A stretch of 64,000 nt of DNA from Mesorhizobium loti (GTDB lineage: Bacteria > Pseudomonadota > Alphaproteobacteria > Rhizobiales > Rhizobiaceae). Each line of letters opens with the position of its first letter. The first letter of the stretch is position 1. The notes beneath the pieces are model-generated. The model saw only the letters and a list, made by a program, of their open reading frames with translations. It did not search any database and was not told the origin of the DNA. Below, piece after piece: positions 18,351 to 27,199 of the stretch. The position numbers and the translations under genes were made by a program. The stretch spans positions 325,922-389,921 of the forward strand of contig NZ_PJRO01000007.1 of assembly GCF_002858745.1 (NCBI RefSeq). The letters run 5' to 3'.

Positions 18351-19201
18351 GACGCGAACCGCCCAGGAGCCTCGCCGACTACGCGCCGCTGTTCTTTCCG
18401 GCGCTGATGCTCATCGTCTTTTTCGTCGTGCCGTTCTCGATCATGATTGCGGTGAGCTTCTTCAAGCGCAACCCGGCGGGCTTCTACACGCCGGATTTCG
18501 TGTTCGACAACTATGCACGCTTCCTCACCACCTTCTTCGGTTCGGTGCTTGGCTTCTCGCTGCTGCTGGCGATCCTGGTCGCGGTATGCTGCGTCGTCAT
18601 CGCCTTCCCCTTCACCTATCTGCTGACCAAGCGGTCGCGTGCCGTGCAGACGGTGTGGCTGGTCGGGCTGCTGTCGGTGCTGTCGCTTTCGGAAGTCATC
18701 ATCGGTTTCGCCTGGTCGACGCTGTTCTCGCGCACCGCGGGCATCACCAACCTGTTCGTCGCGATCGGGCTGATGAAAGAACCGGTGGCACTGCTGCCAA
18801 GCTTCTGGGCGGTGCTGACCGGCATGGTGTACCAGGCGCTACCTTATACGATCCTGGTTCTCTATCCCGCGCTGGTGCGGCTCGACCCGACTTTGCTGGA
18901 GGCCGCACGCACGCTGGGCGCCTCGCCGGTGCGCGCCTTCTTCAACGTGGTCACGCCGGCGCTGCGCAACACCATCGTGGCGACGCTGATCATGGTGTTC
19001 GTCTTCGCGCTCGGCTCCTACCTGCTGCCGCAGATTCTCGGCCGCCCGTCGAACTGGACGCTGTCGGTGCTGATCACGGACCAGGCGATCTACCAGTCCA
19101 ACATGCCGTTCGCCGCCGCGATGGCGGTGTTCCTGGTGCTGATCTCGCTGGCGCTGGTCGGGCTTACCCTGCTGGCCGGCCGCAAGGAGAACGCGCTATG
19201 A
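18347..19201 (+). CDS. Polyamine-type ABC transporter permease, PotB-like
   Basis: This 284-residue inner-membrane permease has six predicted spans. The ATPase-contact EAA loop is EAARTLGASPVRAFFNVVTP near residue 183. The start at 18347 overlaps the ATPase stop and is preferred to an ATG six codons upstream. The stop overlaps the start of the second permease by 4 bases. Confidence 0.9.
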   Translation: MRREPPRSLADYAPLFFPALMLIVFFVVPFSIMIAVSFFKRNPAGFYTPDFVFDNYARFLTTFFGSVLGFSLLLAILVAVCCVVIAFPFTYLLTKRSRAVQTVWLVGLLSVLSLSEVIIGFAWSTLFSRTAGITNLFVAIGLMKEPVALLPSFWAVLTGMVYQALPYTILVLYPALVRLDPTLLEAARTLGASPVRAFFNVVTPALRNTIVATLIMVFVFALGSYLLPQILGRPSNWTLSVLITDQAIYQSNMPFAAAMAVFLVLISLALVGLTLLAGRKENAL

Positions 19202-19995
19202 CCGTGCTTCGCCGGCTTTATTTCATCCTCGTCGCACTGTTCCTGGCGGCACCACTGATAGTGGTGGCAGGCGTGTCGGTGAACCAGAAGCAGGAGCTGA
19301 CCTTTCCGCCGAAAGGCTTCTCGCTGGCCTGGTACGGACAGATCTTCAACGATCCGGAATGGCGGCTGGCGCTGATTCATTCGGTCACGCTGGCGATCTG
19401 CTCGGCGGCGATCGCGGTCGCCATCGCGCTGCCGCTGGCATGGTTCCTGTGGCGGCGCATCGCGCCGTGGGCGAATATCTTCCAGGTGCTCGGTCTCGCG
19501 CCCTTCATCCTGCCGCCGGTCATCACCGCGCTCGGCTTCCTGAGCTTCTGGGCAACCGTCGGCCTGTTTGGGCAGTTCTACACGGCGATCATCAGCCACG
19601 CGATCTTCTTCGTGACGCTGCCGCTGGTGACGCTGTCGCTCGGCTTTGCCTCCATCGACCGCTCGCTGGTCGAGGCCGCGTCAACCATGGGCGCCGACGA
19701 CCGCGCGGTGCTGAAAACCGTCGTGCTGCCGCTGATCCTGCCCTATCTGGTCTCAGGCTTCGCCTTTGCCTTCGTGCTGTCGCTCAACGAATACATCGTT
19801 GCCTACATGACCATCGGCTTCACCACCGAGACGCTACCGATCAAGATCTTCAACGCACTGCGCTACGGCTACACGCCGACCATGGCGGCCGTGTCGATCT
19901 TCTTCGTTACCGTCGCGGCACTGGTGTTCGGGGCGATCGCCTATTTCGGCGACATCCGCAGGCTGCTCGGCGCGATGTCTTCCGACACGGAGTAA
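19198..19995 (+). CDS. Polyamine-type ABC transporter permease, PotC-like
   Basis: This second permease of the importer has 265 residues, six spans and the EAA loop EAASTMGADDRAVLKTVVLP near residue 160. It begins at ATG 19198, overlapping the stop of the first permease (ATGA). A longer open frame running back to 17992 is an artefact that crosses the ATPase and first permease genes in the wrong frame. It ends the operon, and a hairpin follows at 20002-20029. Confidence 0.9.
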   Translation: MTVLRRLYFILVALFLAAPLIVVAGVSVNQKQELTFPPKGFSLAWYGQIFNDPEWRLALIHSVTLAICSAAIAVAIALPLAWFLWRRIAPWANIFQVLGLAPFILPPVITALGFLSFWATVGLFGQFYTAIISHAIFFVTLPLVTLSLGFASIDRSLVEAASTMGADDRAVLKTVVLPLILPYLVSGFAFAFVLSLNEYIVAYMTIGFTTETLPIKIFNALRYGYTPTMAAVSIFFVTVAALVFGAIAYFGDIRRLLGAMSSDTE

Positions 19996-20001
19996 TATCC
20001 C

Positions 20002-20029
20002 GGCCCGATCAATGGACTGCGATCGGGCC
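20002..20029. terminator. Hairpin between convergent permease and MATE genes
   Basis: Arms 20002-20010 and 20021-20029 are a perfect 9-base inverted repeat with a 10-base loop, seven bases after the permease stop and overlapping the last codons of the convergent MATE gene. There is only a weak T-stretch after it on the plus strand. It is a likely transcription terminator for the transporter operon. Confidence 0.5.
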
Positions 20030-21418
20030 TGACTTTGCCGGCAACCGATCACGGCGCAGCCAGCGGCTGAGCAGCAGCACCGCCACCACGGCCAGCCCGG
20101 TCGAAAGGCCGATCCAGATGCCGATGCCGGCGAAGCCGAAATGGAAGGCGAGCAGCGCGCCAAGCGGCAACCCAACGCCCCAATAGCCAATCGCCGCGTA
20201 CAGCATCGGCACCGTGGTGTCGTGCAGGCCGCGCAGCATGCCTGCGCCCACGGCCTGGGCGCCATCGACGACCTGGAACAGCGCGGCAAATGCCAGGAAC
20301 GAAACCGCCAGGCCGACGACCTGGCTGTTGACCGGGTCATGCACATCGATGAAGCCGCTGATCAGCACGCGTGGCCACAAAATCATGATGAGCGCGGTCA
20401 GTGACATGAAGCCGACGCCCATGACATAGGAGGTCCAGCCGGCGCGGCTGATGCCGTCCTTGTCGCCGGCGCCGTAGGCAAGACCGACCCGCACGGTGAC
20501 CGCCTGGTTGAGACCCAGCGGCACCATGAAGCTGATCGAAGCGATCTGCAGAGCGATGGCGTGCGCGGCCAGCGACGGCGCATTGATCAATCCCATCAGG
20601 AAGGCGGCGGCGTTGAAGATCGTCACCTCGAAGGCCAGGATGCCGGCGATCGGCAGGCCAAGCTTCATCAGCGCCCGGAAGCGTGGCCAGTCGGAGCGCC
20701 AGAAGCGACCGAACAGGTGATAGCGACGGAATTTCTTGTGCCAGGTCACCACCAGAACCATGCCGATAAACATCAGCACCGACGAGATGGTGGTGGCCAG
20801 GCCGGACCCGGCGATGCCCATTTTCGGTGCGCCGAGATTGCCGAACATGAACATCCAGTTGAGCAGCACGTTGGCGCTCACAGCAATGAAGACGATGACC
20901 AATGCCCAGCCGGGGCGTTCGAGCGCTGAAATGAAGGACCTCAGCACGATGTAGCCGTAAAAGGGCAGAAGGGCCCATTGCAGCCAGTGCAGGTAGATGC
21001 CGGCCAGATGCGCGAGCGCCGGCTCCTGGCCCATGGCCAGCAGGATGTTTTCGCCGTTCCAGAGGAAAACCCAGATCGGGATGGCAATGAAAATGGCCGA
21101 CCAGAGACCCTGGCGCACGGTGCGGCGCACGTCGCGGACCGAATGGCGGAAACGGCCGAGCTCCGTTGCCATCATCGGCGAGGTGGCCAGCATCAGGCCG
21201 AGGCCGAAGATCATCGGCATGAAATAGAGGTTGGAACCGAGCGCGCCGGCAGCAAGCGTTTCGGAGCCCAACCGGCCCATCATCATGACGTCGGTGGCGG
21301 TCATCGCCGTCTGGCCGAGATTGGTCAGCACCATCGGCCATGCGAGCGACAGCGTTGACTTGATTTCGGAGCGCCAGAGGCTTCCCGGCGCTCTCACACC
21401 GACTTCGATCGCGGACAT
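20009..21418 (-). CDS. MATE-family multidrug efflux protein, NorM-like
   Basis: This 469-residue inner-membrane antiporter has about twelve spans in two related halves, typical of MATE exporters that use Na+ or H+ gradients to extrude cationic drugs. Early motifs are SLAWPMVLTNLGQTAM and DVMMMGRLGSETLAAGALG. I start it at ATG 21418; the open frame continues to 21667, but that extension is basic and unlike the family. Regulation and substrates are unknown. Confidence 0.92.
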   Translation of the reverse strand: MSAIEVGVRAPGSLWRSEIKSTLSLAWPMVLTNLGQTAMTATDVMMMGRLGSETLAAGALGSNLYFMPMIFGLGLMLATSPMMATELGRFRHSVRDVRRTVRQGLWSAIFIAIPIWVFLWNGENILLAMGQEPALAHLAGIYLHWLQWALLPFYGYIVLRSFISALERPGWALVIVFIAVSANVLLNWMFMFGNLGAPKMGIAGSGLATTISSVLMFIGMVLVVTWHKKFRRYHLFGRFWRSDWPRFRALMKLGLPIAGILAFEVTIFNAAAFLMGLINAPSLAAHAIALQIASISFMVPLGLNQAVTVRVGLAYGAGDKDGISRAGWTSYVMGVGFMSLTALIMILWPRVLISGFIDVHDPVNSQVVGLAVSFLAFAALFQVVDGAQAVGAGMLRGLHDTTVPMLYAAIGYWGVGLPLGALLAFHFGFAGIGIWIGLSTGLAVVAVLLLSRWLRRDRLPAKSGPIAVH

Positions 21419-21773
21419 TGTCTTATACTTCCCGTTGCGGCGCGTCGGCATCAGCCGGAAGCCGCATCTGGGCCGAAAACGGAATGGCTTCCGGCTCAAG
21501 CGGGTTGTCGTTGAATGCCGGAGCCTTGGCAAGGGCTCATGCAGACGAAAAATTGATCCAGCTTCCGGCTGTTTGCGGGAATTCCATTTATTTGGACGGC
21601 CGCATCGCCATGCGATTCCGGATGGCGCAATCCCGCAGGCATGGTGAAGCCCCAGCCTTCGTATCAAGCCAGTTGTGCCAACCGTTCATGGATCGTCGGT
21701 CCAATTGGCGCGTCAGCTTGTCATCCGCCAGCCGGCCATGAATACTTTTGCAGGCGGGGCGCGGAATGGAGGA
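21419..21773. other. 355-base divergent intergenic region
   Basis: This region lies between the MATE gene (minus) and the penicillin acylase remnant (plus) and should hold promoters for both. I see no convincing gene in it. It contains one copy (21575-21605) of a 31-base sequence that recurs upstream of the LuxR gene at 24306-24336. An ATG/ATG pair at its end follows a GGAGGA ribosome binding site (21768-21773). Confidence 0.6.
21575..21605 (+). repeat. 31-base repeat, copy 1
   Basis: This copy matches 24306-24336 at 27 of 31 positions, with core GAATTC(C/G)ATTTATTT and end GCCGCAT. It lies about 170 bases upstream of the acylase start. The two copies bracket the acylase remnant in direct orientation. 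Confidence 0.6.
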
Positions 21774-24202
21774 ATGATGCGCTCTCTTCGCTTGGCCACT
21801 TCGGCCGCCCTGCCTTACGCTTTATCCGTTCTTCTGGCCGGTCCGGCGCTTGCGGACATGTCCACCGCGGTGCGTTCCGACGCCTATCCGGTGAAGGGCC
21901 TCGACCAGCCGGCCGAGATTCTGATCGACCATTGGGGCATTGCCCACATCTACGCCAAGAGCAATCGCGACGCGCTTTTCCTGCAAGGGTACAACGCTGC
22001 CCGCGACCGCCTGTGGCAGATCGATCTGTGGCGCAAGCGCGGACTGGGCCGACTGGCCGAGAGCTTCGGCGACGATTTCGCCGAGCGGGACCGCGCTGCC
22101 AGACTTTTCCTCTTCCGCGGCGACATGGACAAGGAATGGGTATCCTACGGCCCCAACGCGAAAAGTTTCGCGGAAGCCTTCGTCGCCGGGGTCAATGCCT
22201 ATGTCTCGGAAGTGCAGGCCGGCTCCAAACCGCTCCCCATCGAGTTTTCCCTGAGCGGATCGAAGCCGGAGATCTGGGGGCCGGAAGACGTCGTGCGTAT
22301 CCGCAGCCACGGGCTGACACGCAACGTTTCTTCAGAAGTGAAGCGCGCCTTGGTCACCTGCAAGGCCGATATCGATGCAGACCGGTTGCGCAGCAAGCTG
22401 GAGCCCGAGTGGAAGCCTGAGGTGCCACAAGGCCTCGACCCCTGCATCATTCCGGCCGATGTTCTGAAGGACTACGACTGGGCGACCGATTCCGTCGACT
22501 TCAGCCCGCCCAAGAAGAAGGCCGAGCTCTACGATCCGCAGCCCTTCCTTGACAAGGCCGATGGGGCAGTTGACAACATCGGTTCGAACAATTGGGTGGT
22601 TGCTCCTGCACGCACCGCGACAGGACGGCCGATCCTGGCCAACGATCCGCATCGCGCCCATAGCGCGCCGTCACTGCGCTACATGGTGCATCTCAACAGT
22701 CCCGACATGTCGGTGGTGGGCGCCGGCGAGCCGGCACTGCCCGGCATCTCCATCGGACATAACGGCACGATCGCCTTCGGGCTGACGATCTTCAACGTCG
22801 ATCAGGAAGATCTCTACGTCTACCAGACCAACCCCGATAATCCCAACCAGTACAAATACAAGGACGGTTGGGAGGATATGACGACAGTCGAGGAAACGAT
22901 CGCGGTTCGCGACGGCGAGCCCCGCAAGGTTTCGCTCAAATTCACGCGGCACGGACCGGTCGTGAAGACGGACGACGAAAACCACCGGGCGTTCGCGGTG
23001 CGCAGCGTCTGGATGGAGCCTGGGACCTCGGCCTATTTCGGCTCGTCGGATTACATGACGGCCAGGAACTGGAACGAGTTCCTGACAGCCATGAACCGCT
23101 TCTATGCGCCTTCGGAGAACCAGGTCTACGCCGATACCCAGGGCAACATCGGCTGGGTGGCGGCGCCATGACGCCGGCGCGGAAGAACTGGGACGGTTTG
23201 CTGCCGGTACCAGGCGACGGCCGCTACGAATGGGGCTTTCTGAAACGCGACGACCTGCCCAGCGTCTACAATCCGGCCAAAGGCTGGTTCGCCACCGCCA
23301 ACCAGATGAACCTGCCCGAAGGCTATCCGGTAAAGGAGCGCAAAGTCGGGTTCGAATGGGCCGACCCGTCGCGCTACGAGCGCATCGCGCAGGTTCTCAA
23401 CGCCAACGACAAGGTCACGCTGGCCGATTCGATGAAGCTTCAGAACGACGACGTGAACCTGCTGGCGGAACGTGCCGTCAAACTTCTCAAAGCGGTCGAG
23501 CTGCCTGCCGATGCCTCCGCCGAGGCCAAGCAGGCCGCCGCAATCCTGAGGAACTGGAACGCATCGAACGATATCGACAGCGCTGCGGCAGCGATCTACG
23601 AGATGTGGATCAGCCAGCATCTGCCCAAGGCACTGATCGCGCATGTCGTGCCGGAAGCCGCCCGCAAGACAATCGGCAAGGGCAGCGGGACCGCGGCCAT
23701 CGATATGCTGGAAACGGCAGACAAGAGCCTTGGCCAAGACCCTCAAGCAATGCGAGCCGCCGTCATTTCGGAGAGTCTTGCCTCTGCCGTCGCAGCCCTG
23801 AAGGAACGGCTCGGAAACGACATGGACAAATGGCGCTGGGGCGACCTGCATCGCGCCGTTTTCAACCATTCGCTGTCGCCGGTCGTTTCGAAGGCGCTGC
23901 AGGAGCAACTGACAGTCGGCCCCTGGGCAATGTCTGGTTCCTCGACGACGCCTCACGCGGCAAGCTACAATCCGGACTTCACGCTCATGTCCGGTGCATC
24001 GTTCCGCATGGTCCTCGATGTCGGCGGCTGGGACAACAGCCGTGTCATCAACACGCCGGGCCAATCGGGCGATCCTTTCAGCCCGCATTACCGGGATCTT
24101 GCGCCGCTCTGGCTCACCGGTGACTACGTGCCGCTGCTTTATTCGCGCGAAGCGGTCGAAGGTGGGGCAGCGACCCGGATCACATTGACGCCGGGCAAGT
24201 AG
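21774..24202 (+). pseudogene. Penicillin acylase family protein, interrupted by a frameshift
   Basis: Read with one frameshift this encodes about 809 residues of an Ntn-hydrolase penicillin/acyl-homoserine-lactone acylase. It has a signal peptide (PYALSVLLAGPALA), the alpha chain, a spacer, the autocatalytic Gly-Ser site in NIGSNNWVVAP where Ser becomes the beta-chain nucleophile, and a long beta chain. The first frame ends at TGA 23169-23171 just after GNIGWVAAP. The sequence continues without loss in the -1 frame (TPARKNWDGLLPVPGDGRYEW) to a TAG at 24202. One missing base within 23158-23167 explains it. It could be a true mutation, a sequencing error in a GC repeat, or less likely a recoding site. 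Both halves remain well preserved, so inactivation, if real, is recent. Confidence 0.85.
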
Positions 24203-24214
24203 ACCGGCCGATAC

Positions 24215-24270
24215 AGGCGGCGCATCGTCGCCGCCTTCCGCTCCGGACAGGTCCTGCAGCTGTCCGGAGC
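24215..24270 (+). terminator. Tandem hairpins after the penicillin acylase gene
   Basis: Two perfect inverted repeats follow the acylase stop. The first is 24215-24222 with 24229-24236 (8 bases). The second is 24240-24250 with 24260-24270 (11 bases, 9-base loop). No T-run follows either one. They probably end or stabilise the acylase transcript before the LuxR gene. Confidence 0.55.
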
Positions 24271-24305
24271 CACAGCATGGGGTTTGCTCCGGCAGAATGC
24301 GGCGC

Positions 24306-24336
24306 GCAGGAATTCGATTTATTTTGACAGCCGCAT
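24306..24336 (+). repeat. 31-base repeat, copy 2, overlapping a possible promoter
   Basis: This copy matches 21575-21605 at 27 of 31 bases. It contains a perfect TTGACA at 24324-24329. Downstream, TATGAT at 24345-24350 is a near-consensus -10 box with a short 15-base spacer. The LuxR gene starts 41 bases later. The promoter reading is tentative. Confidence 0.45.
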
Positions 24337-24391
24337 AACGATACTATGATGTTAAAGTATCGCCGCGACAGGGGAACCGGAAAGGCCGAAA

Positions 24392-25090
24392 ATGGCCGAT
24401 CCGTCGATCGGGCCAACGCTCATGCATTTCGACAGGACAGCTTTCGGAGACCAATTCCTGACCGTCGTCGCGGCGGCGATGCCGCTTGTCGGCTGCTGTT
24501 TCTACCGCGTCGAGGATGGCAAGCATGTCGTCGACCATCGGCTGTCCGGCCTCTCGCCCTATTGGCTGAACCGCTACTACCACCGTTTCTGGCGTTTTGA
24601 TCCGCTGCACCCGGAGCGTGTCGACCAGGCGGGCATCAGGCTGCGCTCGGTGACACGCGAGACCGCGCGCCGCGACATTGGTGCGCCCGAATATTTCGAG
24701 CAGTTCCTGGTGCCGCAGAACACGGTGCACCAGACCGAGCTCTATTTTCGTGCCGGATCACGGATCGTCGCGGGTGCCTCCTTGCTGCGCAGCGAACGCA
24801 ACGGGCCGTTCAGCTCCGATAACCTCACTTTCCTCGACAGGCTGGTCGGCTTCGTCGAGGATAGCGTGCTGTCCGACGAGGACGAAACCTCCGGGCTCGA
24901 CATACCCGGCCTGACGCCACGCGAGCGGGAGATCGCCAATCTCGTCGGCGCTGCCATGTGCAACAAGGACATCTGCCGGCGGCTCGACATCGAATTGCCG
25001 ACGGTGAAGACCCACATCAGCCGCATCCTGGTCAAGGCCGGCGTGCGCAACCGCGGCGAGCTGATGAAGAAGCTGCACGGCCGCGGTTGA
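24392..25090 (+). CDS. LuxR-family transcriptional regulator
   Basis: The 232-residue protein has an uncharacterised N-terminal domain (1-165) and a C-terminal LuxR-type helix-turn-helix (GLTPREREIANLVGAAMCNKDICRRLDIELPTVKTHISRIL region, about 172-215). The N-terminal part does not show the obvious acyl-homoserine-lactone pocket signature, so the signal is unknown. It lies directly upstream of and in line with the nitrilase-family gene at 25304. The acylase family encoded on its other side includes lactone-degrading enzymes, which makes a link to quorum signals conceivable but unproven. Confidence 0.85.
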   Translation: MADPSIGPTLMHFDRTAFGDQFLTVVAAAMPLVGCCFYRVEDGKHVVDHRLSGLSPYWLNRYYHRFWRFDPLHPERVDQAGIRLRSVTRETARRDIGAPEYFEQFLVPQNTVHQTELYFRAGSRIVAGASLLRSERNGPFSSDNLTFLDRLVGFVEDSVLSDEDETSGLDIPGLTPREREIANLVGAAMCNKDICRRLDIELPTVKTHISRILVKAGVRNRGELMKKLHGRG

Positions 25091-25303
25091 TCCCACCCTC
25101 CGGGCGGGCCTTGCGCTTTCCAGCCCTGGCACAACTTGGCGTCGTACTTCGGTATGATAGCCCCGACCCAAGAAGACTCCTTATCCTGCCGGCTCTTGAA
25201 GACGCTTGGGAGGAACGCGGCGTTTGAAGGGGATGGCAGCGTGTGTCGTGCCATTTCCCATCGGCACGGCCTCCTCCGACCGACAGTTGGAGTATCGACC
25301 GGA

Positions 25304-26494
25304 ATGGCCCCTCGTCCCGCCTATGTCGCGCCCTATATGGCGATCGGCCTTTCAACCATCGTCACCGGCGTCGCACAGCGCAAGCATATCCGCCACAATC
25401 TGGAGACGATCGAGGAAGCCATCCATGCCGCCGTCTCGATCTGCGCCATCAATGCACCGATCCGCGTTGTGGCACTTGCCGAAGGCGCGCTGACCGGTTT
25501 CACCGACGAGATCTTCGACGTGCCGCATGTCACCGCGGCACGCGACATCTTCATCGACCTGCCCGGAGAAGAGACCGAGGCGCTCGGCAAACTCGCCCGG
25601 CACTACGACACCTACATCATCGGCCAGTGCAAGGCGCGCTGGCCCGACGTGATGGAAGACCGCTTCTTCAACACGCTGTTCGTGATCGACCGCAAGGGCA
25701 AGCTCGTCCACCGCGCCGCCAAGAACCACATCTGGTGCCGCGAGCGCAGCTGCACGCCGCACGATATCTATGACCGCTGGGTCGAACTGTTCGGCGACGG
25801 CATCGACGCCTTCTATCCGGTGCTGCGCACCGAAGACATCGGCAATATCGGCACCATCTGCTGCTCCGACGGCGAATATCCCGAAGCCGTGCGCGCGCTC
25901 GCCTTCGGTGGCGCCGAAGTCGTCTATCGCCCGTCGGAAGCGATGCCGATGACCGGCTCGTCCTATCCCGGCGGCGGCAGCTGGATGATCCAGAACCGGG
26001 CCCATGCCGACTTCAACAGCGTCTACATGCTGTGCCCCAACATCGGCCCGGTCTATCTGTCCCCGAGTTCGCGCCATCCGATCGACATCGCCGGCGGCAA
26101 CAGCCACATCGTCGACTTCCGCGGCAACATCAGCTCCTATTCGGCCAGCGGCGCCAACACCATGGTGGCCAGCCTGATCGACATCGAGGCGCTGCGGCAG
26201 TTCCGTGCCATGAACCTCAATTCGAACTGGCTGAAGGACCTGCGCACCGAGCTGTTCTCCAAGATGTACGAGAAGCCGATCCATCCGCGTAATCTGTGGC
26301 TGAACCGCGACCCGGAGCGCCACGCGACGGTGGACGAGGTCTATCGCGAGAACATCGCGAGGCTGGTCGAGCGTGGCACCTGGACCCTGCCGGCGCATGA
26401 AGTGCCCGGCGCGCGCTACACGCCGGCGCCTTCGGACGGCAATGACGATTGGGCCGCCGCACAGGCCATGTGGGCGCCCTGGAACGAGGACTGA
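25304..26494 (+). CDS. Nitrilase-superfamily carbon-nitrogen hydrolase
   Basis: The 396-residue amidohydrolase has the Glu-Lys-Cys triad of the nitrilase fold: Glu60 in LAEGALTGFTDE, Lys140 in AAKNHIW, and Cys187 in ICCSDGEYPEA. Start ATG 25304 is chosen because the conserved AIGLSTIVTGV follows within 12 residues; the open frame extends upstream without coding character. The C-terminal 70 residues (after about 320) extend beyond the minimal fold. Family members hydrolyse amides, N-carbamyl compounds or formamide; the exact substrate cannot be assigned. The LuxR gene 213 bases upstream may control it. Confidence 0.85.
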   Translation: MAPRPAYVAPYMAIGLSTIVTGVAQRKHIRHNLETIEEAIHAAVSICAINAPIRVVALAEGALTGFTDEIFDVPHVTAARDIFIDLPGEETEALGKLARHYDTYIIGQCKARWPDVMEDRFFNTLFVIDRKGKLVHRAAKNHIWCRERSCTPHDIYDRWVELFGDGIDAFYPVLRTEDIGNIGTICCSDGEYPEAVRALAFGGAEVVYRPSEAMPMTGSSYPGGGSWMIQNRAHADFNSVYMLCPNIGPVYLSPSSRHPIDIAGGNSHIVDFRGNISSYSASGANTMVASLIDIEALRQFRAMNLNSNWLKDLRTELFSKMYEKPIHPRNLWLNRDPERHATVDEVYRENIARLVERGTWTLPAHEVPGARYTPAPSDGNDDWAAAQAMWAPWNED

Positions 26495-26566
26495 TCAGAA
26501 TACCGGACCCGCCGCCCCAAAGCATAATCGACAATCGGGAACAGGCGGCGCGGTTCGGCCAACGCA

Positions 26567-26641
26567 AGAGCGTTTCCGTTTTTCACGGAAACGCGGAAAC
26601 GCTCTAACTTTTTGTTTTTACGCAATTCTAGACGGAATTGC
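26567..26641 (+). repeat. Composite intergenic palindromic repeat, complete copy
   Basis: The first part is an 11-base inverted repeat, 26567-26577 with 26595-26605 (AGAGCGTTTCC arms), enclosing a second nested palindrome. A T-rich linker follows (CTTTTTGTTTTTACG). The second part is a GCAATTC/GAATTGC palindrome (26622-26628 with 26635-26641). The same composite occurs inverted at 63171-63271, with partial copies elsewhere in the window. On the plus strand the hairpin followed by T-runs could also act as a terminator for the nitrilase gene. Confidence 0.75.
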
Positions 26642-26658
26642 TCAAGGGGAGGCTATCA

Positions 26659-27144
26659 ATGCACTTTTCCAGTTCCGACCCGCTGTCGCGGTTCGCTAGA
26701 TCATTCATCCTGCCCGCGGCCATAGCGCTTGTCGCAGCGACCGCGTCGGCAAAAGCTGAGGACGCCGCCAAACCTGCCGGCATCGTCGGCACCTGGGTGG
26801 TCAAGGCGGTCGATGCGCCGTTCACCCATCATATGTTCGTCTTCAATGCTGACGGCACCATGCAGCAGGCCAATCCCGACGCCGGCAATTCCGACAACAG
26901 CGACAGCGACGGCAAGGGTATCTGGGCGCAGAAGGACGGCAAGGTCATCGGCAAGTTCGTCGAGGTGACCGCTGACCGCAACACCCATAAATTCGTCAGC
27001 CGCGGCGAGATCTCCTACGAAATCGATCTCGCCGGCGACGCTTTCACCGGCACAGCCGCCGCACGCTTCTACGACGCCGACGACAAGCTGCTGCGCGGAC
27101 CGCTGCCGACACCTCTGGAGGGCAAGCGCGTGACCCTGCCGTAA
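26659..27144 (+). CDS. Secreted protein, paralogue of the product at 28636
   Basis: This 161-residue protein starts at ATG 26659 behind GGGGAGG. The signal peptide runs to about residue 33 (core ILPAAIALVAATASAKA). The mature domain has two blocks shared with the protein at 28636-29124: GTWVVKAVDAP followed by MFVFNADGTM, and DAFTGTAAARFYD near the C-terminus. Alternating hydrophobic strands with GTW-like starts suggest a small beta barrel of lipocalin type (inference). It is the first of three same-strand genes with an APC permease in the middle. The function is unknown. Confidence 0.75.
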   Translation: MHFSSSDPLSRFARSFILPAAIALVAATASAKAEDAAKPAGIVGTWVVKAVDAPFTHHMFVFNADGTMQQANPDAGNSDNSDSDGKGIWAQKDGKVIGKFVEVTADRNTHKFVSRGEISYEIDLAGDAFTGTAAARFYDADDKLLRGPLPTPLEGKRVTLP

Positions 27145-27199
27145 GAGCGGGCGCCGCTTGCCTTCCCTTTTCGTTTCACGTCATCGCGGACCAAACACC

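Noticed and set aside
17992..19995. 667-codon open frame covering the end of the transporter ATPase and both permeases
   Set aside because: Only the last 265 codons (from 19198) encode a permease. The upstream part is the wrong frame of two real genes.
21419..21667. N-terminal extension of the MATE exporter
   Set aside because: The extra 83 residues are basic, lack membrane character and precede the normal MATE start.
23150..23175. Programmed -1 frameshift in the acylase gene
   Set aside because: The site lacks a convincing slippery heptamer and a clear downstream pseudoknot. Mutation or sequencing error is simpler.
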